From NCBI GenBank assembly GCA_015233135.1, contig JADFYH010000025.1, forward strand, positions 1-38,411: a stretch of DNA of 38,411 bases, given 5' to 3'. The notes beneath the pieces are model-generated. The model made no database searches and had not been told where the DNA came from. It saw only the letters and a list, made by a program, of their open reading frames with translations. This document shows, in pieces, positions 31,492 through 38,411 of this stretch. Within the stretch, counting starts at the first letter, position 1. Each line of letters begins with the position of its first letter. Origin of the DNA: Deltaproteobacteria bacterium. GTDB lineage: Bacteria > UBA10199 > JADFYH01. The position numbers and the translations under genes were made by a program.

Positions 31492-33645
31492 TCAAATTTG
31501 CTGAGATAAGTTTTGCAGCGATTTATTCCTTCGATAATTATAAAACAATCCCAAAACAATCACGACGAAAGCCATTCCATAGGTATTCAAAACCTTAATC
31601 CAATTTTTTTCATTTTCTGACAGCAGCTTGAGAGGCCTGTCTACCAAGGTTTTGGCGCGAATATGAATCAGATCCTCTCCCAGGCTCATCCAATCCACGG
31701 CATTGAGAAAGAAGTTCAAATTGTCTTCGAACATCCTTAAAAAATCGTCTTCCATAAAACGGCTGGAGCCCACCACGAGCAGCGAGGCATTTTCCTTTTG
31801 TAGCAAGGCGATCAGGGTATTGTTGTTTTGGGCCTGTAAGGGGATTTGGGCAACGGCTTGAGGCTGAAGAATAAAGGGCGATTTTTGAAGGCTGCTTTCT
31901 AGCGAAGATTTCGCCAAGACTTGAGAGCCCCCTTGAAGGGAAGAAGTCCAGGGCAATACCAGCGACTGCAGGTTAGCGGTGATGGGATTTTTTTTGTCCA
32001 AGTTCTCGGGAGTGACTTTTACCCAAAAGGGATAGGCGATTTGATATTGCATGTTGCCAGAAGCGAATGCTGCGGGGGCATTGCTTGCATCCAAGACCAG
32101 ATCTTCGTTGATCTGAATCCCCAGTTTTGAAAGCAGCTCGAATAAATTGCTCGGAGTTTTTCTGGTCTCGAGCTCAGTATTCACCTCGACTCGATTCACC
32201 AAGGCGATCAGGTGTCCGCCTTGATGATAATATTCTTCGAGCGAAGAGATATTTTTCTCATTCAAGCCTTGGGGTGAGAGTAAAAGAAGAGAACTAAAAT
32301 TTTTGAGATCCCAATCCTGGTTTGAAATTAAAAGTTGAAGTTCATAAGTTTTTTCCAGACTTTCTTTGAGGATGGCGTATTGTTTGGCAAATAGATCTTT
32401 ATCATCGACCACAATTCCAATTTTTTTCAATTTTTTGCTGGTCAGTTTCAGAAGAGCAGAGCTCAGCTGATATTCCAGATTGCTGGCTTCGCTGAGTACC
32501 GGAAACATTTCTTTTTTATCTTCGTAGAAAATTCCCAGGCCTAAATAAATTTTCTTTAAGGCTCGTGTGTCTTTCTCAATCACAGAGAGTTGGACGGGCG
32601 GGATGCCCAGTTGATTGATCTTTTTTTCTTCTTCAGGATCTGTAGCCGGATCCATTTCCTGGATGGAAATTTTATGTCCGGAGAGATTTTGATATTCCGA
32701 CAAGGTGTTCCAAATGTCTTCCCGCACCTGGGTGAGGGCTGGCGGGAGTTCTTTGGAGAGATAGAGTTTGAGGACGACCTTGTCGTTTAAATTTTTTAAA
32801 ATTTTTTCGGTGGAGCTCGACAAGCTATAGCGCTTCTCTTGGGTGAAATCGAAGCGAAGACTGCTTTTGGAGGCAATGAGATTGAAGGTCACGACAATGG
32901 CCAGGATCAAAACAGTGAGGACCAGAGAAGATTTTTTTTTCAGATTTCCCACCACAAAACGATTCAAGAGCAAGGCGCTAAAAATAAAACTCAGAAAATA
33001 AATCAAACTTTTCAGGCTCAGCACTCCGCGGGCCAGATTGGCGTAATGGGTCTGCAGACTGATACTGCTGAGTGTGGAAATCAGCATTGGAGGCGCCGAA
33101 CTTAAGATGAACGGGTCTCCCAGGATGTAAAAAAAGAAAGCTGCCATTGCGCACAAAATGAAAGAGACCATGGAATTTTTTGAAAGGGCAGAGCAGAGCA
33201 GGCCCCAGGACAAAAACGAAAGCGAAAGCAGATAGAGCCCCAAATACATCGCCAGACTTTGCCCCCAGTCGAGCTTTCCTAAAAAAGAACAAGTGAAAAG
33301 CAGGGGAAGGCTGAGTATCAGACTTAAGAGTAGAAACAAGGCCCCGGATAAAAATTTGGCCAGGATCAAGCTGTTTTCTGAGAGGGGAAGCGTGAGTAAA
33401 ATTTCGTGAGTGCCTTGGCGCTTTTCGTCCGACCATTTTCCCATCGAAATGGCCGCAATAAAAAAGAGCAGGGCCCAAGGGGCAAACTGAAAGTAGCTTC
33501 TCAAGCTGGCTTGGCCATTGATAAAAAAAGTTCTAAAAAATACCCAGTGCGTGAGGATGAGAAAAGAAGCGAGAAAGACATAGGCTGCGGCCGAGCGAAA
33601 GCTGCTTTTGAGTTCTTTTTGGGTGAGGGTGAGTATGGGATTCAT
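31492..33645 (-). CDS. Fused ABC-2 permease (GldF-like) and GldG-like auxiliary protein
   Basis: The 717-aa product joins two proteins. Residues 1-240 form an ABC-2 permease with about six membrane segments, beginning with TLTQKELKSSFRSAAAYVF and including EKRQGTHEILLTLPLS. From about 243 a further segment (SSLVLTVLILAIVVTFNLIAS) leads to the GldG/ABC_transp_aux domain with DFTQEKRYSLSSSTEKILKNL and VVLKLYLSKELPP. A final segment near 690-707 closes it. In gliding Bacteroidetes GldA-GldF-GldG form an ABC complex; outside them the substrate is unknown. It overlaps the ATPase gene by 4 bp. Confidence 0.88.
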   Translation of the reverse strand: MNPILTLTQKELKSSFRSAAAYVFLASFLILTHWVFFRTFFINGQASLRSYFQFAPWALLFFIAAISMGKWSDEKRQGTHEILLTLPLSENSLILAKFLSGALFLLLSLILSLPLLFTCSFLGKLDWGQSLAMYLGLYLLSLSFLSWGLLCSALSKNSMVSFILCAMAAFFFYILGDPFILSSAPPMLISTLSSISLQTHYANLARGVLSLKSLIYFLSFIFSALLLNRFVVGNLKKKSSLVLTVLILAIVVTFNLIASKSSLRFDFTQEKRYSLSSSTEKILKNLNDKVVLKLYLSKELPPALTQVREDIWNTLSEYQNLSGHKISIQEMDPATDPEEEKKINQLGIPPVQLSVIEKDTRALKKIYLGLGIFYEDKKEMFPVLSEASNLEYQLSSALLKLTSKKLKKIGIVVDDKDLFAKQYAILKESLEKTYELQLLISNQDWDLKNFSSLLLLSPQGLNEKNISSLEEYYHQGGHLIALVNRVEVNTELETRKTPSNLFELLSKLGIQINEDLVLDASNAPAAFASGNMQYQIAYPFWVKVTPENLDKKNPITANLQSLVLPWTSSLQGGSQVLAKSSLESSLQKSPFILQPQAVAQIPLQAQNNNTLIALLQKENASLLVVGSSRFMEDDFLRMFEDNLNFFLNAVDWMSLGEDLIHIRAKTLVDRPLKLLSENEKNWIKVLNTYGMAFVVIVLGLFYNYRRNKSLQNLSQQI

Positions 33646-34592
33646 AGGTGATTTAAGGGGAGAGGGGAAGCGGTTAAACTCAGAAAAATGTCCTCCAGAG
33701 AATTTTCTTCAAAGCCCAGTTCTGAAAGTTTCCAGCCTTTTTCCAAAACGAGATTAAATATATTTTCCCCCAAGTTTTCAAAGGGGCTCACACTCATTTC
33801 ATAGCGATGCCAGTTTTCTTCGGAAGAGAGATGTTTCAATTCTTTTACAGGAAATTTTTGCAATAAACTGTGCTCAATGTCTGCCTTATTTCCTTCAATT
33901 TTGAGTTTTAGTTTCAGAACGCCCTGTGCCTTATGAGCAAGCTCTTCCGGGCTTCCCGAGGCGACGATGCTGCCCTGATGCAGTACTAACACCCGAGAGC
34001 AGAGGGCTTGTACCTCGGGAAGAATATGACTGGAAAGTAGAACGGTTTTTTCTTTTCCCAGCTCCTTGATGAGAGAGCGAATTTCAATGATCTGATGAGG
34101 ATCCAAGCCCGTACTGGGTTCATCCAGAATAAGGACCTTGGGATCGTGGATCAGTGCCAGGGCCAGCCCCAGGCGTTGTCTATAGCCTTTGGAGAGTTCC
34201 TGTACTTTTTTGCCCAGCACATTGCCGAGTGCACAACGCTCAATGAGATTTTTCTTTTGAGAAGTAATTCTTGCAGGACTCAATTGATGCAAGTTCCCCA
34301 GAAGTTCCAAGGATTCAGCGACTTCAAGATCTTCCCAAAGGGGATTGTTTTCGGGAAGGTAACCGATGTTTTTTTTTACTTCGAGAGTTTGTCCTTCCAG
34401 ATTGTAACCTTCAATTTCCACTTTTCCAGAATCCGGCAGATAAAACCCCGTTAAAATGCGCATGGTGGTGGTTTTGCCGGCACCGTTGGGCCCCAGGAAG
34501 CCCACAATTTCATGGGGATTGATGGTGAACGAAAGATCCTTTAAGACGGGCTTGGAGCCTAGCGTTTTGTGAACGGAAGTGACTTGAATCAA
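33642..34592 (-). CDS. GldA-like ABC transporter ATP-binding protein
   Basis: The 316-aa ATPase has Walker A GPNGAGKT at 34-41, signature ELSKGYRQRLGLALAL and Walker B VLILDEPSTGLDP, with the H-loop LLSSHIL. The roughly 100-residue C-terminal extension (KLKLKIEGNKADIEHSLLQKFPVKEL) is a DUF4162-like domain of ABC-2 type exporters. It pairs with the fused GldF-GldG permease gene, which it overlaps by 4 bp. The transported substrate is unknown. A Pro/Leu-rich end (ASPLPLNHL) may be affected by a small repeat relic (GGGGAGAGGGG) in the DNA. Confidence 0.9.
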   Translation of the reverse strand: MIQVTSVHKTLGSKPVLKDLSFTINPHEIVGFLGPNGAGKTTTMRILTGFYLPDSGKVEIEGYNLEGQTLEVKKNIGYLPENNPLWEDLEVAESLELLGNLHQLSPARITSQKKNLIERCALGNVLGKKVQELSKGYRQRLGLALALIHDPKVLILDEPSTGLDPHQIIEIRSLIKELGKEKTVLLSSHILPEVQALCSRVLVLHQGSIVASGSPEELAHKAQGVLKLKLKIEGNKADIEHSLLQKFPVKELKHLSSEENWHRYEMSVSPFENLGENIFNLVLEKGWKLSELGFEENSLEDIFLSLTASPLPLNHL

Positions 34593-34598
34593 GGGGAC

Positions 34599-34635
34599 AC
34601 CCTCTCCCTAGCCCCCTCCCGTGGAGGGAGAGGGG
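34599..34635 (-). repeat. Palindromic repeat relic of the CCCTCTCCC type
   Basis: The GC-rich stem around GTG (CCCTCCC / GGAGGG) adjoins GGGGCTAGGGAGAGGGT on the minus strand. It resembles the unit in manC but is imperfect. It lies between the TPR and GldA-like genes. Confidence 0.55.
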
Positions 34636-34647
34636 ATTATACAAAAA

Positions 34648-35373
34648 CTACTTTGTTTTTGCTTTGGTCGATTGCGGTTCATCCGCCAATTTCAAATACA
34701 TCTTTGCCGATTCATCGTTGGGATGCGCCTTGAGTACAGCCTTCCAGGCATCAATTGCCTTTTTCTTTTCGCCTTGTGCGAAGTAGGTGACGCCCAATTG
34801 GACACGCGCCTGATGAAAGCGGGGGTTGGATTTTAGAATTTGGCTTAAAATCTGGATGGCCTGGGTATGCTTCCGTTCCTCACGCAAGCTGAGTGCCCAC
34901 TTGAGTTTGATGTCCAAAAACTGGGGCCTTAACTTCAAGGCTGTTTCGTATTGTACAATAGATTCGGGATGTAATCCGATGCCCGCGTAGATATCGCCCA
35001 GCTCTGCATGTTTATTGGCAATCTTATTTTTGATAAAGGGATCCATCTTCTCTTTTTTGCGCTTGGAAGTGGCTGGAAACACCCTTTTATAAAGGGCAGA
35101 GGCCTTCTTGTATTGGCCCAAATCGTTGTAGAGTACGGTCAAATTCAGCAAGGCTTCGGTGTAATTGGGATTGATCTTGATGGCCTTTTCAAAGGCTTCA
35201 ATGGCCGGAGTGAATTCTCCCCGGGAATGGTAAATGACTCCCATACGGTTATAAACGTCTGCATAATTTTTATTTTTTTTCAGGAGAGCCACAAAGCATT
35301 TTTCAGCTCGCACGTAGTCCTTTTTCTCAAATGCCTGGACCCCTTCTTTGAAAAGTTCCGTACTATTATCCAT
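34648..35373 (-). CDS. Tetratricopeptide repeat protein
   Basis: This 241-aa protein is built of TPR helix pairs for most of its length. Examples are ADVYNRMGVIYHSRGEFTPA, EALLNLTVLYNDLGQYKKA, AELGDIYAGIGLHPESIVQY, and a last one around ARVQLGVTYFAQGEKKKA. No signal peptide or membrane segment is seen, so it is probably cytoplasmic, acting as a scaffold. It lies 11 bp after the BamD-like gene and before the ABC genes. The partner is unknown. The C-terminal tail is basic and rich in Lys/Thr. Confidence 0.85.
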   Translation of the reverse strand: MDNSTELFKEGVQAFEKKDYVRAEKCFVALLKKNKNYADVYNRMGVIYHSRGEFTPAIEAFEKAIKINPNYTEALLNLTVLYNDLGQYKKASALYKRVFPATSKRKKEKMDPFIKNKIANKHAELGDIYAGIGLHPESIVQYETALKLRPQFLDIKLKWALSLREERKHTQAIQILSQILKSNPRFHQARVQLGVTYFAQGEKKKAIDAWKAVLKAHPNDESAKMYLKLADEPQSTKAKTK

Positions 35374-35384
35374 AATTCCTCTCC

Positions 35385-36140
35385 TTAGGATTTCTTCAAC
35401 CTATTCGTTATTTTTTTAGTTCTTTTCGAGTCTGGAAATTCTTCCTTCATTAGCTCTGCCACTACTTTCGCTTCTTCTATTTTGCCTAGATTGTTGTAAG
35501 AGATGGCCATAAAGTAAAGCGCTTCTTCATCCAATCCCAAATGAGAATAATGATCGATGATTTCTTTAAAGCGGGGAATGGCTGCCAGATATTCCCCCCA
35601 CCTATAGTAAAGTTTACCGATATAATAGTGCCGATTGGCGATTCTTCGGCGGGCCTCGTCGTATTTTACCTTTGCCATTTTGGCGTAAGGGGAGGTGGAA
35701 TACTGAGAGACCACCGTTCTAAAATTGTCTACGGCCTCCGGCAGGTTTTCCTGATTTCTATCCACGGATTTTGGGGCCGCATGCCAGTAACAGAGGCCGG
35801 CGCGGTAGAAGGTATAATCCAGTTTTTCGCTGGTGGGATGTAGTTTTGCAAACAATAAGTAGGTCTCGGCGGAAAGGAGATACTCCTTTTTGGCAAAATA
35901 GGTGTCGGCAATTCTCAGTTCCGCCTCACCGGAATATTTGGAGTCGGGATAGCGGCTTTTGAAGATCTCTAGGCAATCCACCGCTTCTTGAAACTGTTTT
36001 TTAGAAGAAAGCCTTACGCATTTATTGAAGGCCTGCTCTTCGTTTTCTTTTCCGGTAAACCCAAAGGGCCGTTTTTTGCCGCAGGCGGGAAAGGAAAAAA
36101 GGAGATAAAAAATGGAAAATAATGTGAAAAGTTTTTTCAT
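35385..36140 (-). CDS. bamD: BamD-like outer-membrane assembly lipoprotein
   Basis: The 251-aa protein has a lipoprotein signal (MKKLFTLFSIFYLLFSFPAC, Cys20) followed by TPR-like helices. YPDSKYSGEAELRIADTYFAKKEYLLSAETYLLFAKLHPTSEKLDYTFYRAGLCYW is typical of BamD/YfiO, which helps BamA fold outer-membrane proteins. The segment YYIGKLYYRWGEYLAAIPRFKEIIDHY near the C-terminus also fits. It heads the minus-strand operon, with a promoter-like pair just upstream. An alternative is a generic TPR lipoprotein, but length and pattern favour BamD. Confidence 0.85.
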   Translation of the reverse strand: MKKLFTLFSIFYLLFSFPACGKKRPFGFTGKENEEQAFNKCVRLSSKKQFQEAVDCLEIFKSRYPDSKYSGEAELRIADTYFAKKEYLLSAETYLLFAKLHPTSEKLDYTFYRAGLCYWHAAPKSVDRNQENLPEAVDNFRTVVSQYSTSPYAKMAKVKYDEARRRIANRHYYIGKLYYRWGEYLAAIPRFKEIIDHYSHLGLDEEALYFMAISYNNLGKIEEAKVVAELMKEEFPDSKRTKKITNRLKKS

Positions 36141-36151
36141 GGAATTCGCAT

Positions 36152-36179
36152 CCTATATTTAATGTAAAGAAATGTTCAA
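36152..36179 (-). promoter_or_regulatory. Possible promoter of the bamD operon
   Basis: On the minus strand TTGAAC (36179-36174) is followed after 16 nt by TATAGG (36157-36152), about 12 bp before the bamD start. The spacing is acceptable. The leader would be very short. Confidence 0.3.
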
Positions 36180-36188
36180 GCCTTAAGG

Positions 36189-36217
36189 TTGACAACGCCA
36201 AAAGGCATCATTAATTT
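36189..36217 (+). promoter_or_regulatory. Possible promoter of the DUF1844-htrA operon
   Basis: A perfect -35 TTGACA at 36189 is followed after 17 nt by a weak -10, TAATTT. It is in the right place in the divergent gap, about 40 bp before the DUF1844 start. Confidence 0.4.
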
Positions 36218-36255
36218 CAAAACCAAAAAAAAAAAACCGCGTTGGGGGCAAAAAT

Positions 36256-36663
36256 ATGAACCAAAATGAAAAAGATTCTATAAAAGTAAATGACCATCGA
36301 AGCTTTAACCCTGATGGCACCGAGCGTTTCGACCCCTCTGATATCCAAACAGAAGCTAGAAATCAATGGGGTAGTACTCAGGAAGAGATTCCTTCTTCCA
36401 AAGGGTCCTCTGCTTTTCCTCCTGTCAATTTTGCAAACTTTGTTCTTTCTCTGGCCAGTTCGGTGCAGATGTGTCTGGGGCTTTCCCCAAACCCTTTTAC
36501 GGGGAAAGTTGAAAAAGATCTCCCTCAGGCCAAGCATAGTCTTGATCTAATGGGAATGATCCAAGAAAAAACTAAAGGAAATTTAACTCAAGAAGAAGAT
36601 CAGCTTTTGCAGGTGATCCTCACCGACTTGAGACTTCGATACATAGGAGAGAAAAAAACATGA
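36256..36663 (+). CDS. DUF1844 domain protein
   Basis: The 135-aa protein has a disordered polar N-terminus, then the DUF1844 core. VNFANFVLSLASSVQMCLGL is followed by PNPFTGKVEKDLPQAKHSLDLMGMIQEKTKGNLTQEEDQLLQVILTDLRLRYI, in which the Leu-Gly and EKTKGNLT parts are the family hallmark. The function is unknown; the family is common in deltaproteobacteria and acidobacteria. Its TGA overlaps the htrA start by 4 bp, so they are coupled. The coding sequence begins at ATG 36256 after GTTGGGGGC. Confidence 0.82.
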   Translation: MNQNEKDSIKVNDHRSFNPDGTERFDPSDIQTEARNQWGSTQEEIPSSKGSSAFPPVNFANFVLSLASSVQMCLGLSPNPFTGKVEKDLPQAKHSLDLMGMIQEKTKGNLTQEEDQLLQVILTDLRLRYIGEKKT

Positions 36664-38120
36664 GAAAACAATATTCAAAAAGTACTTTAATTGTCACAGC
36701 CTTTTTTTCGGCTTTACTTGCGCTTTTGTTTGCTTGCAGTTTTGATTTTACAAAAAAAACGAAGGCGGAAGACCAAAAAGCGCTTAATGCGACTCCTGCT
36801 CCAAATTCTTTTTCCCAAAAAAACTCTTCAAATAATTTTCCCTCTTTTACAGAGATGGTGAAACGCATAAAACCCGCGGTAGTCAATATCTCTAGCACGC
36901 ATATTGTTCGCCAACGCATTCCCAGAAATTATCGGAATCCTGCCTTTGATGATTTTTTTAACAAATTCTTTGGTGCCCCTCAAGAACAGAGCCAAAGTAG
37001 TTTGGGGAGCGGTTTCATCATTGATGCAGAAGGAACCATTCTGACCAACAATCACGTAGTTCAGGATGCCGATGAAATTCAGGTAAAGTTGGATGATGGT
37101 AGAAAATTTCAGGCGAAAATTTTAGGAACGGATCCTAAAACAGACATTGCCGTGATTAAAATGCAGGGCGCTTCTCACTTTCCTTTTGTTCCGCTTGGAA
37201 ACTCCGATCCGCTGGAAGTTGGGGAGTGGGTGGTGGCGGTGGGAAACCCTTTTGGTTTGGGACAAACAGTGACCGCGGGGATTGTTTCTGCCAAAGGCCG
37301 TGTCATTGGGGCTGGTCCTTATGACAATTTCATTCAAACAGATGCCTCGATTAATCCAGGCAATTCAGGTGGCCCTCTTTTTAATTTGAATGGGGAGGTG
37401 ATAGGAATTAATACCGCTATTATTGCCAGCGGCCAAGGAATTGGTTTTGCCATTCCCATCAATGTAGCCAAAAATCTGGCCCCGCAACTCGAAAAAAAAG
37501 GCAAGGTGAGTCGGGGATTTTTAGGCGTTGGAATTCAGGAGATGGATGAAAATTTGGTGAAGTCATTTGGTCTATCCAACGATAAGGGCGCGTTGGTGGT
37601 GGGTGTGAACCCTGGGGGGCCCGCAGAAAAAGTAGGTATTGAGGTGGGAGATGTGATTGTCTCCTTCAACGGAAAAACCATTGAGGGGGCCCACGATTTA
37701 CCCATTCAGGTTTCTCAAGCTTCTGTGGGATCAAAAGTTCCTGTGGAAATTATCCGTAAAGGGCAAAAGAAAAATTTTATGGTAGAAATTACGGAGCTTG
37801 AACCTGCAGAAAAACAAATGGCTCAATCCGAAAAAGCCTCAGGGACACTGGGTTTGCAGGTTCGAGAACCCAAAATAGATGAACTGGAAGAATTGGGTTT
37901 GAGATCTAAAAAAGGGGTGCTGGTGGCCCGTGTAGGCCAAGATTCAGCTGCACAATGGGTGGGTTTACAAGGGGGGGACGTGATTTTGGAAATCAATAGC
38001 AATCCTATTAATAGTCTGGAGGATTATAATCAGACGGTTTCAAAAATTAAGAATGGGGATATTGTACGCATGCTGGTGAAACGCGGGCAGAGGAGTAGTT
38101 ACTTGGCTTTTCGGAAGTGA
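36660..38120 (+). CDS. HtrA/DegP-family serine protease, probably a lipoprotein
   Basis: This is an envelope quality-control protease/chaperone of 486 aa. The N-terminal signal ends in a lipobox-like LFAC (Cys26), which suggests membrane anchoring, unlike soluble E. coli DegP. The trypsin-like domain has His132 (TNNHVV), Asp162 (TDIAVIKM) and Ser236 (NPGNSGGPL). Two PDZ domains follow, starting near 285 (RGFLGVGIQEM) and near 395 (LGLQVREP). It is coupled to DUF1844 by a 4-bp overlap. A terminator-like hairpin follows. It may act together with the BamD pathway next door. Confidence 0.94.
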   Translation: MRKQYSKSTLIVTAFFSALLALLFACSFDFTKKTKAEDQKALNATPAPNSFSQKNSSNNFPSFTEMVKRIKPAVVNISSTHIVRQRIPRNYRNPAFDDFFNKFFGAPQEQSQSSLGSGFIIDAEGTILTNNHVVQDADEIQVKLDDGRKFQAKILGTDPKTDIAVIKMQGASHFPFVPLGNSDPLEVGEWVVAVGNPFGLGQTVTAGIVSAKGRVIGAGPYDNFIQTDASINPGNSGGPLFNLNGEVIGINTAIIASGQGIGFAIPINVAKNLAPQLEKKGKVSRGFLGVGIQEMDENLVKSFGLSNDKGALVVGVNPGGPAEKVGIEVGDVIVSFNGKTIEGAHDLPIQVSQASVGSKVPVEIIRKGQKKNFMVEITELEPAEKQMAQSEKASGTLGLQVREPKIDELEELGLRSKKGVLVARVGQDSAAQWVGLQGGDVILEINSNPINSLEDYNQTVSKIKNGDIVRMLVKRGQRSSYLAFRK

Positions 38121-38136
38121 AATTGTGGGAGCTAAT

Positions 38137-38162
38137 CTAAATTCGTCCGCAGACGAATTTAG
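38137..38162 (+). terminator. Terminator-like hairpin after htrA
   Basis: A perfect 11-bp inverted repeat, CTAAATTCGTC-CGCA-GACGAATTTAG, begins 16 bp after the htrA stop and is followed by CAGTCTTTTG, a short U-run. It is probably an intrinsic terminator with a modest tail. Confidence 0.6.
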
Positions 38163-38341
38163 CAGTCTTTTGCAATTGTCTCGGGTAAGAGTAGGGCTTC
38201 AAAAAAGGTCCTCTATTTTTTTCTGGTCAAAGTAGTTTCCTGTTTATATAGGCACCCCCTCCATTTATATTTTTTAATACCACCTCCCTATTATTTAGGA
38301 TGGGCAGGTTAGGGCAAGAATCATCACGCGGGGGGAAAATA
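38163..38341 (+). other. Leader region upstream of gcvT
   Basis: This is about 180 bp between the htrA hairpin and gcvT. It is T-rich in the middle and ends in GCGGGGGGAAAATA, a strong ribosome-binding site. I looked for the paired-aptamer glycine riboswitch that often precedes gcvT and did not recognise one. No gene is seen. Confidence 0.4.
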
Positions 38342-38411
38342 ATGAAACATACTCCTTTATATGAAATTCACAAACAACTGGGTGCAAAGCTCGTAGAATT
38401 TGGTGGATGGA
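38342..38411 (+). CDS. gcvT: Glycine cleavage system aminomethyltransferase (partial, 5' end)
   Basis: The ORF begins at ATG 38342 and runs off the window after 23 codons. The visible start KHTPLYEIHKQLGAKLVEFG, then GW, matches the conserved opening of GcvT, where TPLY-(x)n-GA-K-(x)2-F-x-GW is typical. GcvT moves the methylene group of glycine to tetrahydrofolate. GGGGGG precedes the ATG. The rest of the gene and any gcvH/gcvP neighbours lie outside. The call rests on a short stretch but the pattern is distinctive. Confidence 0.8.
   Translation, partial: MKHTPLYEIHKQLGAKLVEFGGW

Noticed and set aside
38163-38341. Glycine riboswitch ahead of gcvT
   Set aside because: The conserved tandem-aptamer core was not recognised in this T-rich leader. 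A covariance search (Infernal, glycine model) would settle it.

Overview
The window looks like a chromosomal segment of an uncultured Gram-negative bacterium of deltaproteobacterial type. The evidence is an outer-membrane toolkit (BamD-like lipoprotein, MCE lipid-transport protein, lipoprotein signal peptides), NtrC-type sigma-54 activators, DnaK/DnaJ, a DUF1844-HtrA pair and moderate GC. The lineage is an inference; there is no rRNA or tRNA here to fix it.

Layout. Positions 1-160 carry four 23-24 bp spaced repeats next to purC. From 178 to 7621 runs a purine biosynthesis operon, purC-purB-purS-purQ-[small protein + nucleotidyltransferase]-purL-purF. It is followed by a second small-gene pair (PBECR-like nuclease + DUF2283) at 7628-8151. 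Both pairs look like toxin-antitoxin-type passengers. Next come an iron-type alcohol dehydrogenase, an SCP2-like protein, a DUF559 endonuclease between palindromes, an acyl-CoA dehydrogenase and a lipoprotein. On the minus strand (18495 to 12556) lie a histidine kinase, an NtrC-type regulator, a second sigma-54 activator without receiver domain, a mannose-1-phosphate guanylyltransferase and folC. On the plus strand come an MCE ATPase and an MCE protein with a probable barrel tail, then purH. A VIT1-type transporter and dnaK (minus) are divergent from dnaJ (plus). A moxR-DUF58-DUF4381-vWA operon (26686-30275) converges on a minus-strand operon (36140 to 30338) of bamD, a TPR gene, a Gld-type ABC system, a DUF4340 gene and mgsA. 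DUF1844-htrA and the first codons of gcvT end the window.

The most unusual signal is a dispersed repeat of about 38 nt. Each unit is a 10-bp stem with a 3-nt loop, followed by a 15-nt tail of the type TTAGGAGGGGTTATG. At least 15 copies or relics occur. Some are solo between genes. Some lie in frame inside purL, folC and manC, where they encode peptides such as PSPLGGEG and PPLSLRGG. Four sets are inverted pairs. The tail is itself a Shine-Dalgarno plus ATG, and the inverted partner supplies TAA within CATAAC. One pair encloses exactly a DUF559 endonuclease gene, with its start and stop codons inside the repeats. Two other pairs enclose only mini-ORFs (MSNWIQLP and MKLP) that keep the same start and the same Leu-Pro-stop ending. 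This suggests an endonuclease-carrying mobile element with deletion derivatives, formally like REP/RAYT systems but with a different enzyme. Two further inverted-repeat elements (26427-26646 and 29108-29270) add to the repeat load.
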